Source of the DNA: Streptomyces sp. XY006 | GTDB taxonomy: Bacteria > Actinomycetota > Actinomycetes > Streptomycetales > Streptomycetaceae | Reading direction: 5' to 3' | DNA: 64,000 nt | Assembly: GCF_002237655.1 (NCBI RefSeq) | Contig: NZ_NOKT01000002.1 | Span: 1 to 64,000, forward strand | Part shown: positions 20,291 to 28,678 of the stretch, one piece after another | Layout of the letters: each line of letters starts with the position of its first letter | Numbering within the stretch: the stretch's first letter is position 1 | The notes under the pieces: generated by a model | Told to the model about the DNA's origin: nothing | Seen by the model: the letters and a program-made list of their open reading frames with translations, nothing else | The model's database searches: none | Translations under genes and position numbers: made by a program

Positions 20291-20731
20291 TCAGAAGTCG
20301 GTGGGCAGTCCGCTCACCTCGGCGATGCCCCGCAGTTCCTCGGTCTGCCGGTGCCGTTCCTTGATGTAGTCGGCTATCTCGCCGAGCCGGACGGGGTCGG
20401 ACGCGGTGGTCGCGTCGGTGACGATCCGGACCGGGCCGGTGTCGTCGACGTCGAGTTCGATCACTTCGTTGTCCAGGCGGCCGGTCACGGCGGTGGCGAT
20501 GACGAGGGCGACCTCGTCACGGACCTCCTGGGGCAGCTCGTCGTCGCCCCCGGAATCGAGCGCGAAGTCGAGGCTGGACAGGCGTTCCTCGTCGATCGCC
20601 TCGAGGACGGGTTCCACCACGCGCATCAGGAGGCGGTAGTCCTCCGTGTCCATCCGGATGCGCAGGAGGTCCAGGTACACGTCCACGGGCCGGCCGTCGC
20701 CATGCGGAATCTCGGAATCGCTCATCCGCAT
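20291..20731 (-). CDS. conserved acidic hypothetical protein
   Basis: The 146-residue soluble protein is acidic (LDSGGDDELPQEVRDEV, EVIELDVDDTGPV) and I do not recognise a family. There is no signal peptide or membrane segment. Starts at 20731 (MRM) and 20725 are both possible; GGGGAA upstream fits 20731. It is the last gene of the minus-strand series that begins at the anti-sigma ATPase and is 22 bases downstream of the DUF1206 gene, so co-transcription is likely. Confidence 0.7.
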   Translation of the reverse strand: MRMSDSEIPHGDGRPVDVYLDLLRIRMDTEDYRLLMRVVEPVLEAIDEERLSSLDFALDSGGDDELPQEVRDEVALVIATAVTGRLDNEVIELDVDDTGPVRIVTDATTASDPVRLGEIADYIKERHRQTEELRGIAEVSGLPTDF

Positions 20732-20753
20732 CGTGTTCCCCGGCTGACGCGGC

Positions 20754-21590
20754 TCAGACGCGCCGCCAGCGGGCCATGGCGAAGGAGAACACCCCGAACA
20801 GCACCAGTCCGGCCGCGACGCACACCAGCAGCCAGGGGCCGAGCGGGGTCTCGGCGAGGCTGCGCAGGGTGTCGTCCAGGCCCTTGGCCCGGTCGGGTTC
20901 GTAGTCGATCGCCGCGCGGACGGCGAAGACACCGGCCACGGCGAAGACCAGCCCGCGGGCGGCGCCGCCGGCCACGCCCGTGACGTCCACCAGCCGCCGG
21001 GTGCGGCGGCTCATCTGTCCCAGCCGGAGCTTGTCGTGGTACTTGCGCATCACGGCGCGGACGGCGATCCAGCCGCCGGCGCCCACGACGACGAGCCCGG
21101 CGGCGCCGACCAGCCACTGCCCGCCGGGTATCTCCAGGGCCCGGGCCGTGGCGTCCCGGGACTGCTGGTCGCTGGAGTTGCCGCTCTGGTGGCGGCTGAC
21201 CGCGAAGGCCAGCACGGAGTAGGCGACGAAGACGTAGAAGGCGCAGCGGGCCGCCGCCATCAGCCGCTTGCGGGGGCTGCGGCCGTCCTTGCCGACCGAG
21301 CCGAAGACCACCTCGGACAGCCGCCACAGGGCCATGCCGACGAGCCCGATGCCCAGCGCCCACAGGAGCACCGCGCCGAACGGCTGGTGTGCCAGTTCCT
21401 GGAGCGCTCCCCCGCGGTCGGCCTGCCGGCCGGTGTCGCCGAAGGCGATCTGCAGGGCCAGCGCCCCGACGAGCAGATAGATCACGCCCCGGGCGGTGAA
21501 GCCCGCCCGTGCCGCCCCCTCGGTCACCGAGCCCCGCGCCATCCGCCGGGCCCGGAAGCGACCGCTCTGTGCCATCGCACTCGTGTTCAT
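20754..21590 (-). CDS. DUF1206 membrane protein
   Basis: The 278-residue protein has about six membrane segments arranged as three repeats of a two-helix unit; each repeat has a signature such as ARAGFTARGVIYLLVGALAL, AARCAFYVFVAYSVLAF or AARGLVFAVAGVFAVRA, which is the DUF1206 pattern. Function unknown. Start ATG at 21590 is preceded by GGGAGGT five bases upstream; an upstream in-frame start would add a non-conserved 43 residues. It lies downstream of the ANTAR regulator in the stress gene row. Confidence 0.85.
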   Translation of the reverse strand: MNTSAMAQSGRFRARRMARGSVTEGAARAGFTARGVIYLLVGALALQIAFGDTGRQADRGGALQELAHQPFGAVLLWALGIGLVGMALWRLSEVVFGSVGKDGRSPRKRLMAAARCAFYVFVAYSVLAFAVSRHQSGNSSDQQSRDATARALEIPGGQWLVGAAGLVVVGAGGWIAVRAVMRKYHDKLRLGQMSRRTRRLVDVTGVAGGAARGLVFAVAGVFAVRAAIDYEPDRAKGLDDTLRSLAETPLGPWLLVCVAAGLVLFGVFSFAMARWRRV

Positions 21591-21723
21591 GTCGACCTCC
21601 CGGGACTGCGGATGCCCCGGGTCGGCGGCCGCACACCCGGGGCACCCTTCGGACCAGGGCATTCCGGTTGGTGGCGCGTCCCTGAGTCCCCGTCGGTGCT
21701 GCGGTGCCCCGCGTGTCACGGGC

Positions 21724-22584
21724 TCAGGACCGCCGCAGCCGGGCGCCCCGGCGGGCGCGGCCGAGGGCGTGCAGGTACTCCAGGGCGTCCAGGACCACCG
21801 TGTAGTCGTGCCAGGCGAGCCAGCGGCCCGCCTGGACGCCCATCCCGTCCAGGGCCTTGACCTGGGCGGGTGTCAGTCCGCGCAGGGGCCGGTCCATGTG
21901 GGCCGAGACCATGCCGACGCACAGCCCGGACGCGGTCGTCAGCGGGACGCTGTGACAGGCCCGGCTGCCCGCCGCGAGGATGGCCTGCCGGGCGGGCTCG
22001 GTGAACACCGGGGCGCTCTCCACCTCGCGCACGGTGACCTGGGCGACGTCCCGGGCGGCCTGCGCGCAGGACGTGCCGTCCTCCCCGACGTGGGCGAAGA
22101 AGTCCACGAAGTCCGGGGTGAGCCCGGTGTGCTCCTCGATGCTCAGACCGCCCCGGGCCCGGTCGGCGAGCTGGACGTTGCCCATGCCGGTGTCCGTCAC
22201 CGCCAGCGTGTGGCTCAGTACCGCCTTCAGGACGGCGCCACGGCTGCCGGAGCCGGAGGTGTGGGCGGTGGTGAAGGCGAGGTCCGGCTGCGGATGCCGG
22301 ACGCGGCGCGGGAACCACAGCGTCTCGCGGTCGTCGGGTCGTTCCACGGTGACCAGGAGGTTCACGAGGGTCCGCAGCTTGACGTTGTAGCGCTGGGAGG
22401 CCCGTTGCAGCAGTGCGAAGGCGCTCTCCCCGTCGGCCAGCGCGTACCGCTCCTGCAGCATGCCCTGGGCCTGTGAGATCAGCGGGTACACGCGCGCCCG
22501 GGCCCGCAGGTCGCGCACCTCGGCGCGCAGCCGCTCCAGTTCACCGTCGTCGTCTGCGGCCTCGGGCCGCCGCGCTGTGGACAT
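21724..22584 (-). CDS. ANTAR-GAF regulator
   Basis: The 286-residue protein starts with a short coiled coil and an ANTAR domain (about 45-95; ISQAQGMLQERYALADGESAFALLQRAS, split here as ISQAQGMLQERY and AFALLQRASQ), followed by a GAF domain (about 120-265). ANTAR domains bind paired hairpins in RNA and antiterminate transcription. Most actinobacterial family members are ordered GAF then ANTAR; this one is reversed. ATG at 22584 has AGGGAG four bases upstream. The signal sensed by the GAF domain and the RNA targets are unknown. Confidence 0.82.
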   Translation of the reverse strand: MSTARRPEAADDDGELERLRAEVRDLRARARVYPLISQAQGMLQERYALADGESAFALLQRASQRYNVKLRTLVNLLVTVERPDDRETLWFPRRVRHPQPDLAFTTAHTSGSGSRGAVLKAVLSHTLAVTDTGMGNVQLADRARGGLSIEEHTGLTPDFVDFFAHVGEDGTSCAQAARDVAQVTVREVESAPVFTEPARQAILAAGSRACHSVPLTTASGLCVGMVSAHMDRPLRGLTPAQVKALDGMGVQAGRWLAWHDYTVVLDALEYLHALGRARRGARLRRS

Positions 22585-22702
22585 GGGACTCCCTGGTGCT
22601 CCGAGCGGTGTGGGGGGACACGAAGGTCCGGCCGGCGGCGACAGCCGCCGGCCGGACCCTCGGTGCTGGGCGCCTTCCCCGTCGCGCCGGGCGCACACGC
22701 GC

Positions 22703-22966
22703 TCAGGCGGGTTCGGGGGCCGCCATGCGCTGCTCGGTGACCAGGGAGACGGGCTCGCGGGCCGGTGCGGGTGCGGCCGCGAGCCACTGGTGGGCGGCTT
22801 CCAGGGCGTGCCGGACGTCCCTGGTCCCCGTGGACACGCACAGCGTGTACGCCAGGTCGCGTGCCCGTGCGCTCACCTCTGCCGTCGCGCGGCCGGCCTC
22901 GATGGCCGACAGTGCCTCGTACTCGTCCACGAGGCGGCGCAGCACGGCGGGATGGGGCCTCAGCAT
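22703..22966 (-). CDS. DUF5133 family small protein
   Basis: The 87-residue protein begins MLRPHPAVLRRLVDEYEAL and contains YTLCVSTGTRDVRHAL, matching my recollection of the Streptomyces DUF5133 family, small helical proteins of unknown role that often occur near stress regulators. It starts 29 bases after the sigma-factor stop, with AAGGAG about 10 bases before the ATG, so the two are probably co-transcribed. Confidence 0.8.
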   Translation of the reverse strand: MLRPHPAVLRRLVDEYEALSAIEAGRATAEVSARARDLAYTLCVSTGTRDVRHALEAAHQWLAAAPAPAREPVSLVTEQRMAAPEPA

Positions 22967-22995
22967 GTCGTATCGCTCCTTGTCGGTTCGGGTGG

Positions 22996-23859
22996 TCAGG
23001 CCGTGGCCGAGGGGCCGCCGGTGCCCCGGTTGCCCGTCCGCTGCCCCAGGACCTCGTCGCGCACGCGGGCGCAGCTGCGGCTGATGAGGCGGGAGACGTG
23101 CATCTGGGAGATGCCCAGCCGGTCGGCGATGCGGCTCTGTGTCATGTCTTCGAAGAAGCGCATGTAGAGGATGGCCCGCTCGCGTTCCGGCAGCCGGCGC
23201 AGGCCTTCCTTGGCGGACTCGCGGTCGACCACGGTGTCGTAGGACGAGTCGGCCGCGCCGAGGGTGTCCGCGAGGCTGTAGCCGTCGTCGTCGGTGGACA
23301 GTTCGGCGTCCAGCGACAGCGTGCTGAAGCTGTCGAGGGCCTCGAGTCCGGCGTTGACCTCGTCCTCGGTCAGGCCGGTGTGCGTGGCGATGTCCGCCAC
23401 GGAGGGCTCGGGGCTGCCCGGGTTCTGGGTGAGTTCACGCCGTGCGACGCGCACCTTGTTGCGCAGTTCCTGTACGCGGCGGGGGACCCTCAGGGCCCAC
23501 ATGCGGTCCCGGAAGTGGCGCTTGACCTCGCCGGTGATGGTGGGGACGGCGTAGCTTTCGAAGGCCCCCCGGCTCGGGTCGAACCGGTCGATGGCCTTGA
23601 CGAGCCCCAGGGCGGCGACCTGACGGAGGTCCTCGATGGACTCGCCGCGGTCGCGGAAACGGCCGGCGATGCGGTGGGCCATGGGCAGCCAGAGCGTGAC
23701 CAGTTCGTCGCGGACGGCTTCCCTCTCGGGCCCTTCGTCGAGCTCCGCCATTCGGGCGAAGAGAGCGGCGGTGTCGGGCGCGTCGTCGTGACGCCGCTTG
23801 GTGGCGGTGGTCGTCGTTTCGGGCGTGCCGGGACGGTTGGTGGGCGTTTCAATGAGCAT
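22996..23859 (-). CDS. RNA polymerase sigma factor, SigB/SigF/SigG family
   Basis: The 287-residue sigma factor lacks region 1 and has sigma-70 region 2 (LRQVAALGLVKAIDRFDP), region 3 (VPRRVQELRNKVR) and region 4 helix-turn-helix (MTQSRIADRLGISQMHVSRLIS). This is the group 3 stress/sporulation type recognising GNNT-N14-16-GGGTAC/T promoters. Streptomyces has many paralogues and I cannot assign a letter. An anti-sigma ATPase gene lies about 210 bases upstream in the same direction and is the obvious partner. The ATG has AGGAG about 9 bases upstream. Confidence 0.92.
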   Translation of the reverse strand: MLIETPTNRPGTPETTTTATKRRHDDAPDTAALFARMAELDEGPEREAVRDELVTLWLPMAHRIAGRFRDRGESIEDLRQVAALGLVKAIDRFDPSRGAFESYAVPTITGEVKRHFRDRMWALRVPRRVQELRNKVRVARRELTQNPGSPEPSVADIATHTGLTEDEVNAGLEALDSFSTLSLDAELSTDDDGYSLADTLGAADSSYDTVVDRESAKEGLRRLPERERAILYMRFFEDMTQSRIADRLGISQMHVSRLISRSCARVRDEVLGQRTGNRGTGGPSATA

Positions 23860-24069
23860 GCGGATTCGCTCCTGAACGGTGGTTTCAGGGACTTACCGCG
23901 GGAAGGTCGCTGCCCCGATCGACCTCGACGGCCGCCGGGGCAGCCATACCGCTCCCGCTGGCGCGCCTCCGGTCCGAAGCACGAAACTGCGTCTGCCCTG
24001 CCCCCGGTGGAACAAACTCCGCTTTGCTGTGCAATCTTCGGGAACCGTTTCGGCTCCGGTCGAAGCAGC

Positions 24070-24504
24070 TCAGGACAGGGGGACCACAGCGGTGATGCGC
24101 TTGCCCCCGGACGGCAGGTCCGACACCCGCACGTCGCGGGAGAGCCGGCAGACGATGGGCCAGCCGTGGCCGCCGTGCCGCGTCCGGCCGTGCTGGTCGG
24201 TGCGCGGGGCGGTCACCGGCAGTGCGTCGCTGCGGTCGCTCACCGAGACCCGGACGCCGGGTCCGTCGACGTCGACGTGGAAGTCGGTGACCCCGCCTCC
24301 GTGCAGGATGGCGTTGGTCGTCAGCTCCGAGGCGACGAGCAGCGCGTCGGACAGGGCGTCCTGGTCGCACGGGGTGCGGGTGGCGCGGCAGCGTTCGGCC
24401 ACGGCCCGCTCCACGGCCCGGCGCGCCTCGGCCGGCTGACACGGCCGGACCCGGTTCGCGCCGGGCGGCTCGTCCACGAATTCGATCATGTGCTCGTCGC
24501 ACAT
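24070..24504 (-). CDS. anti-sigma-factor-type ATP-binding protein (RsbW-like)
   Basis: The 144-residue GHKL ATPase has N-box ASELTTNAILHGGG, and G2-like HGGHGWPIV; G1 is SVSDRSDALP, which departs from the canonical DxGxG, as in many Streptomyces anti-sigma kinases. It lies upstream of the sigma factor on the same strand and probably holds it inactive. Starts at 24504 (MCDEH) or 24489 are possible; GGGAG seven bases before 24504 decides for it. The 268-base gap upstream shows no clear promoter match or further gene. Confidence 0.82.
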   Translation of the reverse strand: MCDEHMIEFVDEPPGANRVRPCQPAEARRAVERAVAERCRATRTPCDQDALSDALLVASELTTNAILHGGGVTDFHVDVDGPGVRVSVSDRSDALPVTAPRTDQHGRTRHGGHGWPIVCRLSRDVRVSDLPSGGKRITAVVPLS

Positions 24505-24772
24505 CCTTCTGCTCCCTGGTCGGTCGGGACGGAAGGACGGTTCCGGATCACTGCTCCACGGCCCGGGGCACGGGCACGCCTCGGGGTCACGGACCCGTTG
24601 CTTCCGTCGGCTGCCGCGGCGTTTCGCACGCATACCTCGCGAGCGCCGCGGGCTCTTCTCTTCGGCTCACCGGTCGCCGCACCTGCAAACCTGCGGTGCA
24701 TGTCCTCGGCTCGAAAAGCCCCCGGACGGGCGCGGGTGCCATCTCCGGGCGTCGCCGGGGTACGCGAGGGTC

Positions 24773-24994
24773 ATGACCGATGTGGTGGATTCGGATGAAC
24801 TGCTGCGACGCATCCAGCGGGCGAGGGCGTGCGCGCTGCGGGAGGAGCAGGCGTGGCAGACCAGGAGCGAGCAGCTGGGCGCGACCGACCCCCAGGGCGC
24901 CCGGGACGCGACGGTACGGCGCATGTCCTACGAGGCGGTCCGGACGGTGCTGGACGAGATCCTGACCCCGGGCCGGCAGTCGACGCAGAGTTGA
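24773..24994 (+). CDS. small conserved hypothetical protein
   Basis: The 73-residue protein is predicted helical and charged (LLRRIQRARACALREEQAW, MSYEAVRTVLDEIL). I do not recognise the family. The ATG at 24773 follows a GAGG-like ribosome site; longer frames from upstream have poor codon usage for a Streptomyces protein. It stands alone between the divergent anti-sigma gene and the decarboxylase gene. Confidence 0.6.
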   Translation: MTDVVDSDELLRRIQRARACALREEQAWQTRSEQLGATDPQGARDATVRRMSYEAVRTVLDEILTPGRQSTQS

Positions 24995-25087
24995 CGGCCG
25001 GGCAGGCGTGACGGCGGCCGGCCGCCTCGTGCACGGCGGGGCCGGCCGCCGCCCTCGCGGATTGTTCGCGTCCGGGTCGGGAACCCG

Positions 25088-26575
25088 GTGCGCATGACAG
25101 TCGACCACACCCGTGCACCGGTTCTGGAAGCCCTGGACGCGTACCGCCGCAAGGGGCACCTGTCGTTCACGCCGCCCGGGCACAAGCAGGCCCGCGGAGC
25201 CGATCCGGAGGCCCGGGAGATCCTCGGGGACGCCGTGTTCCTCGGGGACGTGCTGGCCTCGGGCGGTCTGGACGACCGGCTCACCCGGGGCCGGGTGCTG
25301 CAGCGGGCGCAGGAGCTGATGGCCGACGCGGTCCACGCCGACCACACGTACTTCAGCACGTGCGGCAGCTCCCTGTCGGTCAAGGCCGCCATGCTGTCGG
25401 TCGCGGGTCCGCACGAGAAGCTGCTGATCGGGCGGGACGCCCACAAGTCCGTGGTGTCGGGCCTGATCATCTCCGGCGTCGAGCCGGTCTGGGTCGAACC
25501 CCGCTGGGACGCCGAGCGGCACCTGGCGCATCCGCCGTCCGCCGAGGAGTTCGACCGGGCCTTCGAGGCCCACCCGGACGCCCGCGGCGCGCTCGTCACG
25601 AGCCCCACCCCCTACGGCGGCTGCGCGGACCTGCGCGCGATCGCCGAGGTCTGCCACCGGCGCTCGCGTCCGCTGATCGTCGACGAGGCGTGGGGCGCGC
25701 ACCTGCCGTTCCACCCCGACCTGCCGTCCTGGGCGATGGACGCGGGCGCGGACATCTGCGTGACCAGCATCCACAAGATGGGCAGCGGCCTGGAGCAGGG
25801 CTCGGTCTTCCACCTCCAGGGCGACCTCGTCCCGCCGGCCCTGCTCGGGATGCGCGCGGACCTGCTGGGCACCACCAGCCCGTCGGTGCTGATCTTCGCG
25901 GGCCTGGACGGCTGGCGCCGCCAGATGGCGCTGCGCGGCGAGGAGCTGATGGGCGGCGCACTGGACCTGGCGGCGGAGGTGCGTGCGGCCATCGAGGAGA
26001 TCGACGGGCTGCACGTCAACGATCGGAGCGACTTCTGCGGTCCGGGTCTGTCGGACGACTTCGACCCGCTGCCGGGCGTCATCGACCTCACCGGGCTCGG
26101 CATCTCCGGCTACCAGGCGGCGGACTGGCTGCGTGAGCACCGGCAGATCGACGCGCATCTGGTGGACCACCGCCGGATCGGCGCCCAGATCACCCACGGC
26201 GACGACCGGGAGACGACCGGCGAGCTGCTCTCGGCGCTGCGCGATCTCGCCCGGGTGGCGCGGGACCTGCCCGAGGCGCCGCGGGTGGAGGTGCCCTCGC
26301 CCGCCGAATTGCGGATGGAGCAGGCGGTGCTGCCGCGGGACGCCTTCTTCGGTCCGGCCGAGGACGTGCCGGTGGCGCAGGCGGCCGGGCGGGTCGCTGC
26401 GGAGATGATCACGCCGTATCCCCCGGGCATCCCCGCGGTCCTGCCGGGTGAGCTGCTCACCGAGCCGGTGCTGGCGTATCTGCGGACCGGGCTGGCGGCG
26501 GGCATGCACCTTCCCGACCCGACGGACCCCGAGCTGGAGACGGTCCGGGTCGTCGCCGAGGGCGCCACGAAGTGA
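25088..26575 (+). CDS. Orn/Lys/Arg decarboxylase-family PLP enzyme
   Basis: The 495-residue fold-type I PLP protein begins LSFTPPGHKQ, typical of the bacterial Orn/Lys/Arg decarboxylases of the short Gram-positive type (SpeA/Cad-like). PLP contacts include YFSTCGSS, LIGRDAHKS, VDEAWGAHLPFHP and the Schiff-base lysine in SIHKMGSGLEQGS. Substrate cannot be told: arginine, lysine or ornithine are possible, giving agmatine, cadaverine or putrescine. The start may be GTG 25088 or ATG 25094; no strong ribosome site decides. It is followed by a probable small RNA. Confidence 0.87.
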   Translation: MRMTVDHTRAPVLEALDAYRRKGHLSFTPPGHKQARGADPEAREILGDAVFLGDVLASGGLDDRLTRGRVLQRAQELMADAVHADHTYFSTCGSSLSVKAAMLSVAGPHEKLLIGRDAHKSVVSGLIISGVEPVWVEPRWDAERHLAHPPSAEEFDRAFEAHPDARGALVTSPTPYGGCADLRAIAEVCHRRSRPLIVDEAWGAHLPFHPDLPSWAMDAGADICVTSIHKMGSGLEQGSVFHLQGDLVPPALLGMRADLLGTTSPSVLIFAGLDGWRRQMALRGEELMGGALDLAAEVRAAIEEIDGLHVNDRSDFCGPGLSDDFDPLPGVIDLTGLGISGYQAADWLREHRQIDAHLVDHRRIGAQITHGDDRETTGELLSALRDLARVARDLPEAPRVEVPSPAELRMEQAVLPRDAFFGPAEDVPVAQAAGRVAAEMITPYPPGIPAVLPGELLTEPVLAYLRTGLAAGMHLPDPTDPELETVRVVAEGATK

Positions 26576-26637
26576 AACCGGTCACGCGACCCGCTCTCGG
26601 GTAGGTCAACGGCCCCAGAATGGTTTACCGTTCATCC

Positions 26638-26722
26638 ATACGTGGTGACGGAGTCGACCCCCGTCCTCCGTGCCACCACATTCGGCCCTGGCTGGTTTCC
26701 CCCGTCCAGCCAGGGCTTTCTC
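26638..26722 (+). ncRNA. candidate small RNA with two C5-loop hairpins (6C-like)
   Basis: Two stable hairpins follow each other in the gap between the decarboxylase and CNBD genes. Hairpin 1 (26642-26679) has a 12-bp stem with a two-base bulge and a loop containing five C (26658-26662). Hairpin 2 (26685-26716) has an 11-bp perfect stem and a loop with five C (26699-26703), followed by TTTCTC, so it is also a good terminator. Twin C-rich loops with a terminal hairpin resemble the actinobacterial 6C RNA, whose loops pair with G-rich ribosome sites. A TACCGT at 26626-26631 could be a -10 box. Ends are estimates. Confidence 0.6.
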
Positions 26723-26838
26723 ATGCCCGGACGGCCCGGATCAGGAAGTCTCGTACGCCGAGGTGCCCGCGGCCCCGCCAGCGGCTGAAATGGGCGTAGG
26801 GACAGCACCGCAGTCGACCGCCCGGCGAGGAGCTCCGC

Positions 26839-27294
26839 ATGACCAAAGCGATCAAACTCCTGACCGCCCTGCCTCCGCCCCAGCGGCAGCGCCTGATGAC
26901 GCTCGCCCGGGAGGTGTCCTTCCCCGAGGACGCCCGGATCTTCGAGGCGGACGGCCCGGCCGACCGCTTCTGGGTCATCCGCTCCGGTGCCGTCTCCCTC
27001 GACCAGCAGGTCAACTCGCTGCAGCGGGTGACCGTGGCCAGCCTCGGCGCGGGCGACCTGCTGGGCTGGTCCTGGCTGTTCCCGCCCTACACCTGGGACT
27101 TCGGCGCGGTGGCGTTCAGCCCGGTGCGGGCCTACGAGTTCGACGCGAGGGCCGTGCTGGACCTCTGTCAGGAGGATCCGCAGCTCGGGCTGACGCTGGT
27201 GCGCAACGTCGCCGAGGTGCTGGCGCACCGGCTGGAGATGACCCGGGGCAAGCTCATGGAGCAGTACACGCTGCACCGGCGCGGGGCGCTGTGA
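26839..27294 (+). CDS. stand-alone cyclic-nucleotide-binding domain protein
   Basis: The 151-residue protein is a single Crp-type beta-barrel domain with helices (IFEADGPADRFWVIRSGAVSL, LGAGDLLGWSWLFPPYTWDF). It has no helix-turn-helix, so it is not Crp. The phosphate-binding cassette lacks the classic R-x-A pattern of cAMP binders (here SWLFPPYTWDFGAV), so the ligand may differ or be absent. ATG at 26839 has AGGAG six bases upstream. It lies directly after the candidate small RNA and converges with an MFS gene. Confidence 0.8.
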   Translation: MTKAIKLLTALPPPQRQRLMTLAREVSFPEDARIFEADGPADRFWVIRSGAVSLDQQVNSLQRVTVASLGAGDLLGWSWLFPPYTWDFGAVAFSPVRAYEFDARAVLDLCQEDPQLGLTLVRNVAEVLAHRLEMTRGKLMEQYTLHRRGAL

Positions 27295-27301
27295 GACCGC
27301 G

Positions 27302-28594
27302 TCAGACCCGATAGCGGCGCAGCGCCGGCACCGCGGCGGCCAGGAGCAGCATCACGGCGACGACCAGCAGCCCGCCGCCCGCGACGGCCGTGCGGGGCCC
27401 GAAGGCGGAGCCCGCGGTGCCGTGCAGCACGTCGGCCAGGCGCGGGCCGCCCGCCACGACGACGGTGAAGACGCCCTGCATGCGTCCGCGCATCTCGTCG
27501 GTGGCGGCGGACAGCAGGATCGCGCCGCGGAAGACCATCGACACCATGTCCGCGATCCCGGCGACGGCCAGGAACGCCACCGCGACCCAGAGGTCGGCGC
27601 TCAGCCCGAAGCCCGTGATGGCCGCGCCCCAGACGACGACCGCCCCGATGACCATCCAGCCGTGCCGGCGGGCCCGGGAGAAGGTGCCGGAGAACAGCCC
27701 GCCGAACACCGCGCCGATGGGAACCGCCGCGAACAGCAGACCCAGCGCGAGCCCCTCGCCGTAGGGGGCGTAGGTCTCGGCGGCGAGCTGCGGGAACAGG
27801 GCGCGGGGCATGCCGAGGACCATGGCGACGATGTCGGCGAGGAAGGACAGCAGCAGCACGGTGTGCCCCCACATGTAGCGGAAGCCGGCGGCGATCTCCT
27901 TCACGCCCGCGCGCCGTGCCGTCGCGCCGGTCAGGGGCGGCAGCGACGGCAGCCGGTACACGGCCCACACCGTGACGCACAGGGCCAGGGCGTCGACGAG
28001 GTACAGCTCGGGCAGGCCGACGACGGGGATGAGAGCGCCGGCCAGCAGGGGTCCGGCCACCTGTCCGGTCTGCATCACCGTGGAGCCGAGGGCGTTGGCG
28101 GCGGGCAGTTCGTCCGCGGGCACCAGACGGGCGATGGAGGCGCTGCGGGCCGGTGCGTTCAGGCCCCAGAAGGCCTGCTGCAGCGCGAGCAGCACCATCA
28201 GTACGGCCACCGACTCCAGGCCGGCGAAGGCCTGGAACCAGAACAGCAGCGAGGTGACCGCTATGCCGGTGTTGGTGATCAGCAGCAGCCTGCGCCGGTC
28301 CATGGTGTCGGCGATCGCCCCGCCCCACAGGGCGAACACGATCAGCGGCACCAGGCCCGCCAGGCTCGCGGCGCCCACCCAGGCCGAGGAGCCCGTGATG
28401 TCGTAGATCTGCTTGGGCACGGCCACGGCGGTGAGCTGGCTGCCGACGGCGGTGACGACGGTGGAGCCCCACAGCCGCCGGTAGGCCGGGCGGCGCAGCG
28501 GACGGGTGTCCATGGCCCAGCGGCGCCAGCCGCGCCGCCGGGGCGCCTCCGGCTCGGGGTCCGGCCGTCCGGTCGTGCTCTCGCTCGTGTCCAC
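27302..28594 (-). CDS. MFS transporter, enterobactin-exporter-like (MFS_3)
   Basis: The 430-residue protein has twelve predicted membrane segments preceded by a charged cytoplasmic N-terminus of about 40 residues. It begins the transporter core with RPAYRRLWGSTVVTAVGSQLT and contains WGGAIADTMDRRRLLL in loop 2-3, the family signature of EntS-like exporters. Substrate unknown; no siderophore genes are near. The GTG start at 28594 has a modest GAGAAAG upstream. It runs convergent to the CNBD gene. Confidence 0.85.
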   Translation of the reverse strand: MDTSESTTGRPDPEPEAPRRRGWRRWAMDTRPLRRPAYRRLWGSTVVTAVGSQLTAVAVPKQIYDITGSSAWVGAASLAGLVPLIVFALWGGAIADTMDRRRLLLITNTGIAVTSLLFWFQAFAGLESVAVLMVLLALQQAFWGLNAPARSASIARLVPADELPAANALGSTVMQTGQVAGPLLAGALIPVVGLPELYLVDALALCVTVWAVYRLPSLPPLTGATARRAGVKEIAAGFRYMWGHTVLLLSFLADIVAMVLGMPRALFPQLAAETYAPYGEGLALGLLFAAVPIGAVFGGLFSGTFSRARRHGWMVIGAVVVWGAAITGFGLSADLWVAVAFLAVAGIADMVSMVFRGAILLSAATDEMRGRMQGVFTVVVAGGPRLADVLHGTAGSAFGPRTAVAGGGLLVVAVMLLLAAAVPALRRYRV

Positions 28595-28678
28595 GCGCCG
28601 TCGCTTTCTCGATGCTCACTACATCTTTCCGGGCGGGATCACTATCGCACCCCCGGGCCGGTCGCCCGGCCGCCGAGG

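Noticed and set aside
24758..24763. GGGTAC just ahead of the small gene at 24773 as a SigB-type promoter
   Set aside because: There is no GNNT at 14-16 bases upstream (CCAT at 15), and the start codon would be too close for a normal leader.
26839..27294. Identification of the CNBD gene as crp
   Set aside because: The protein ends after the effector domain; no helix-turn-helix follows, and length is 151 instead of about 224 residues.
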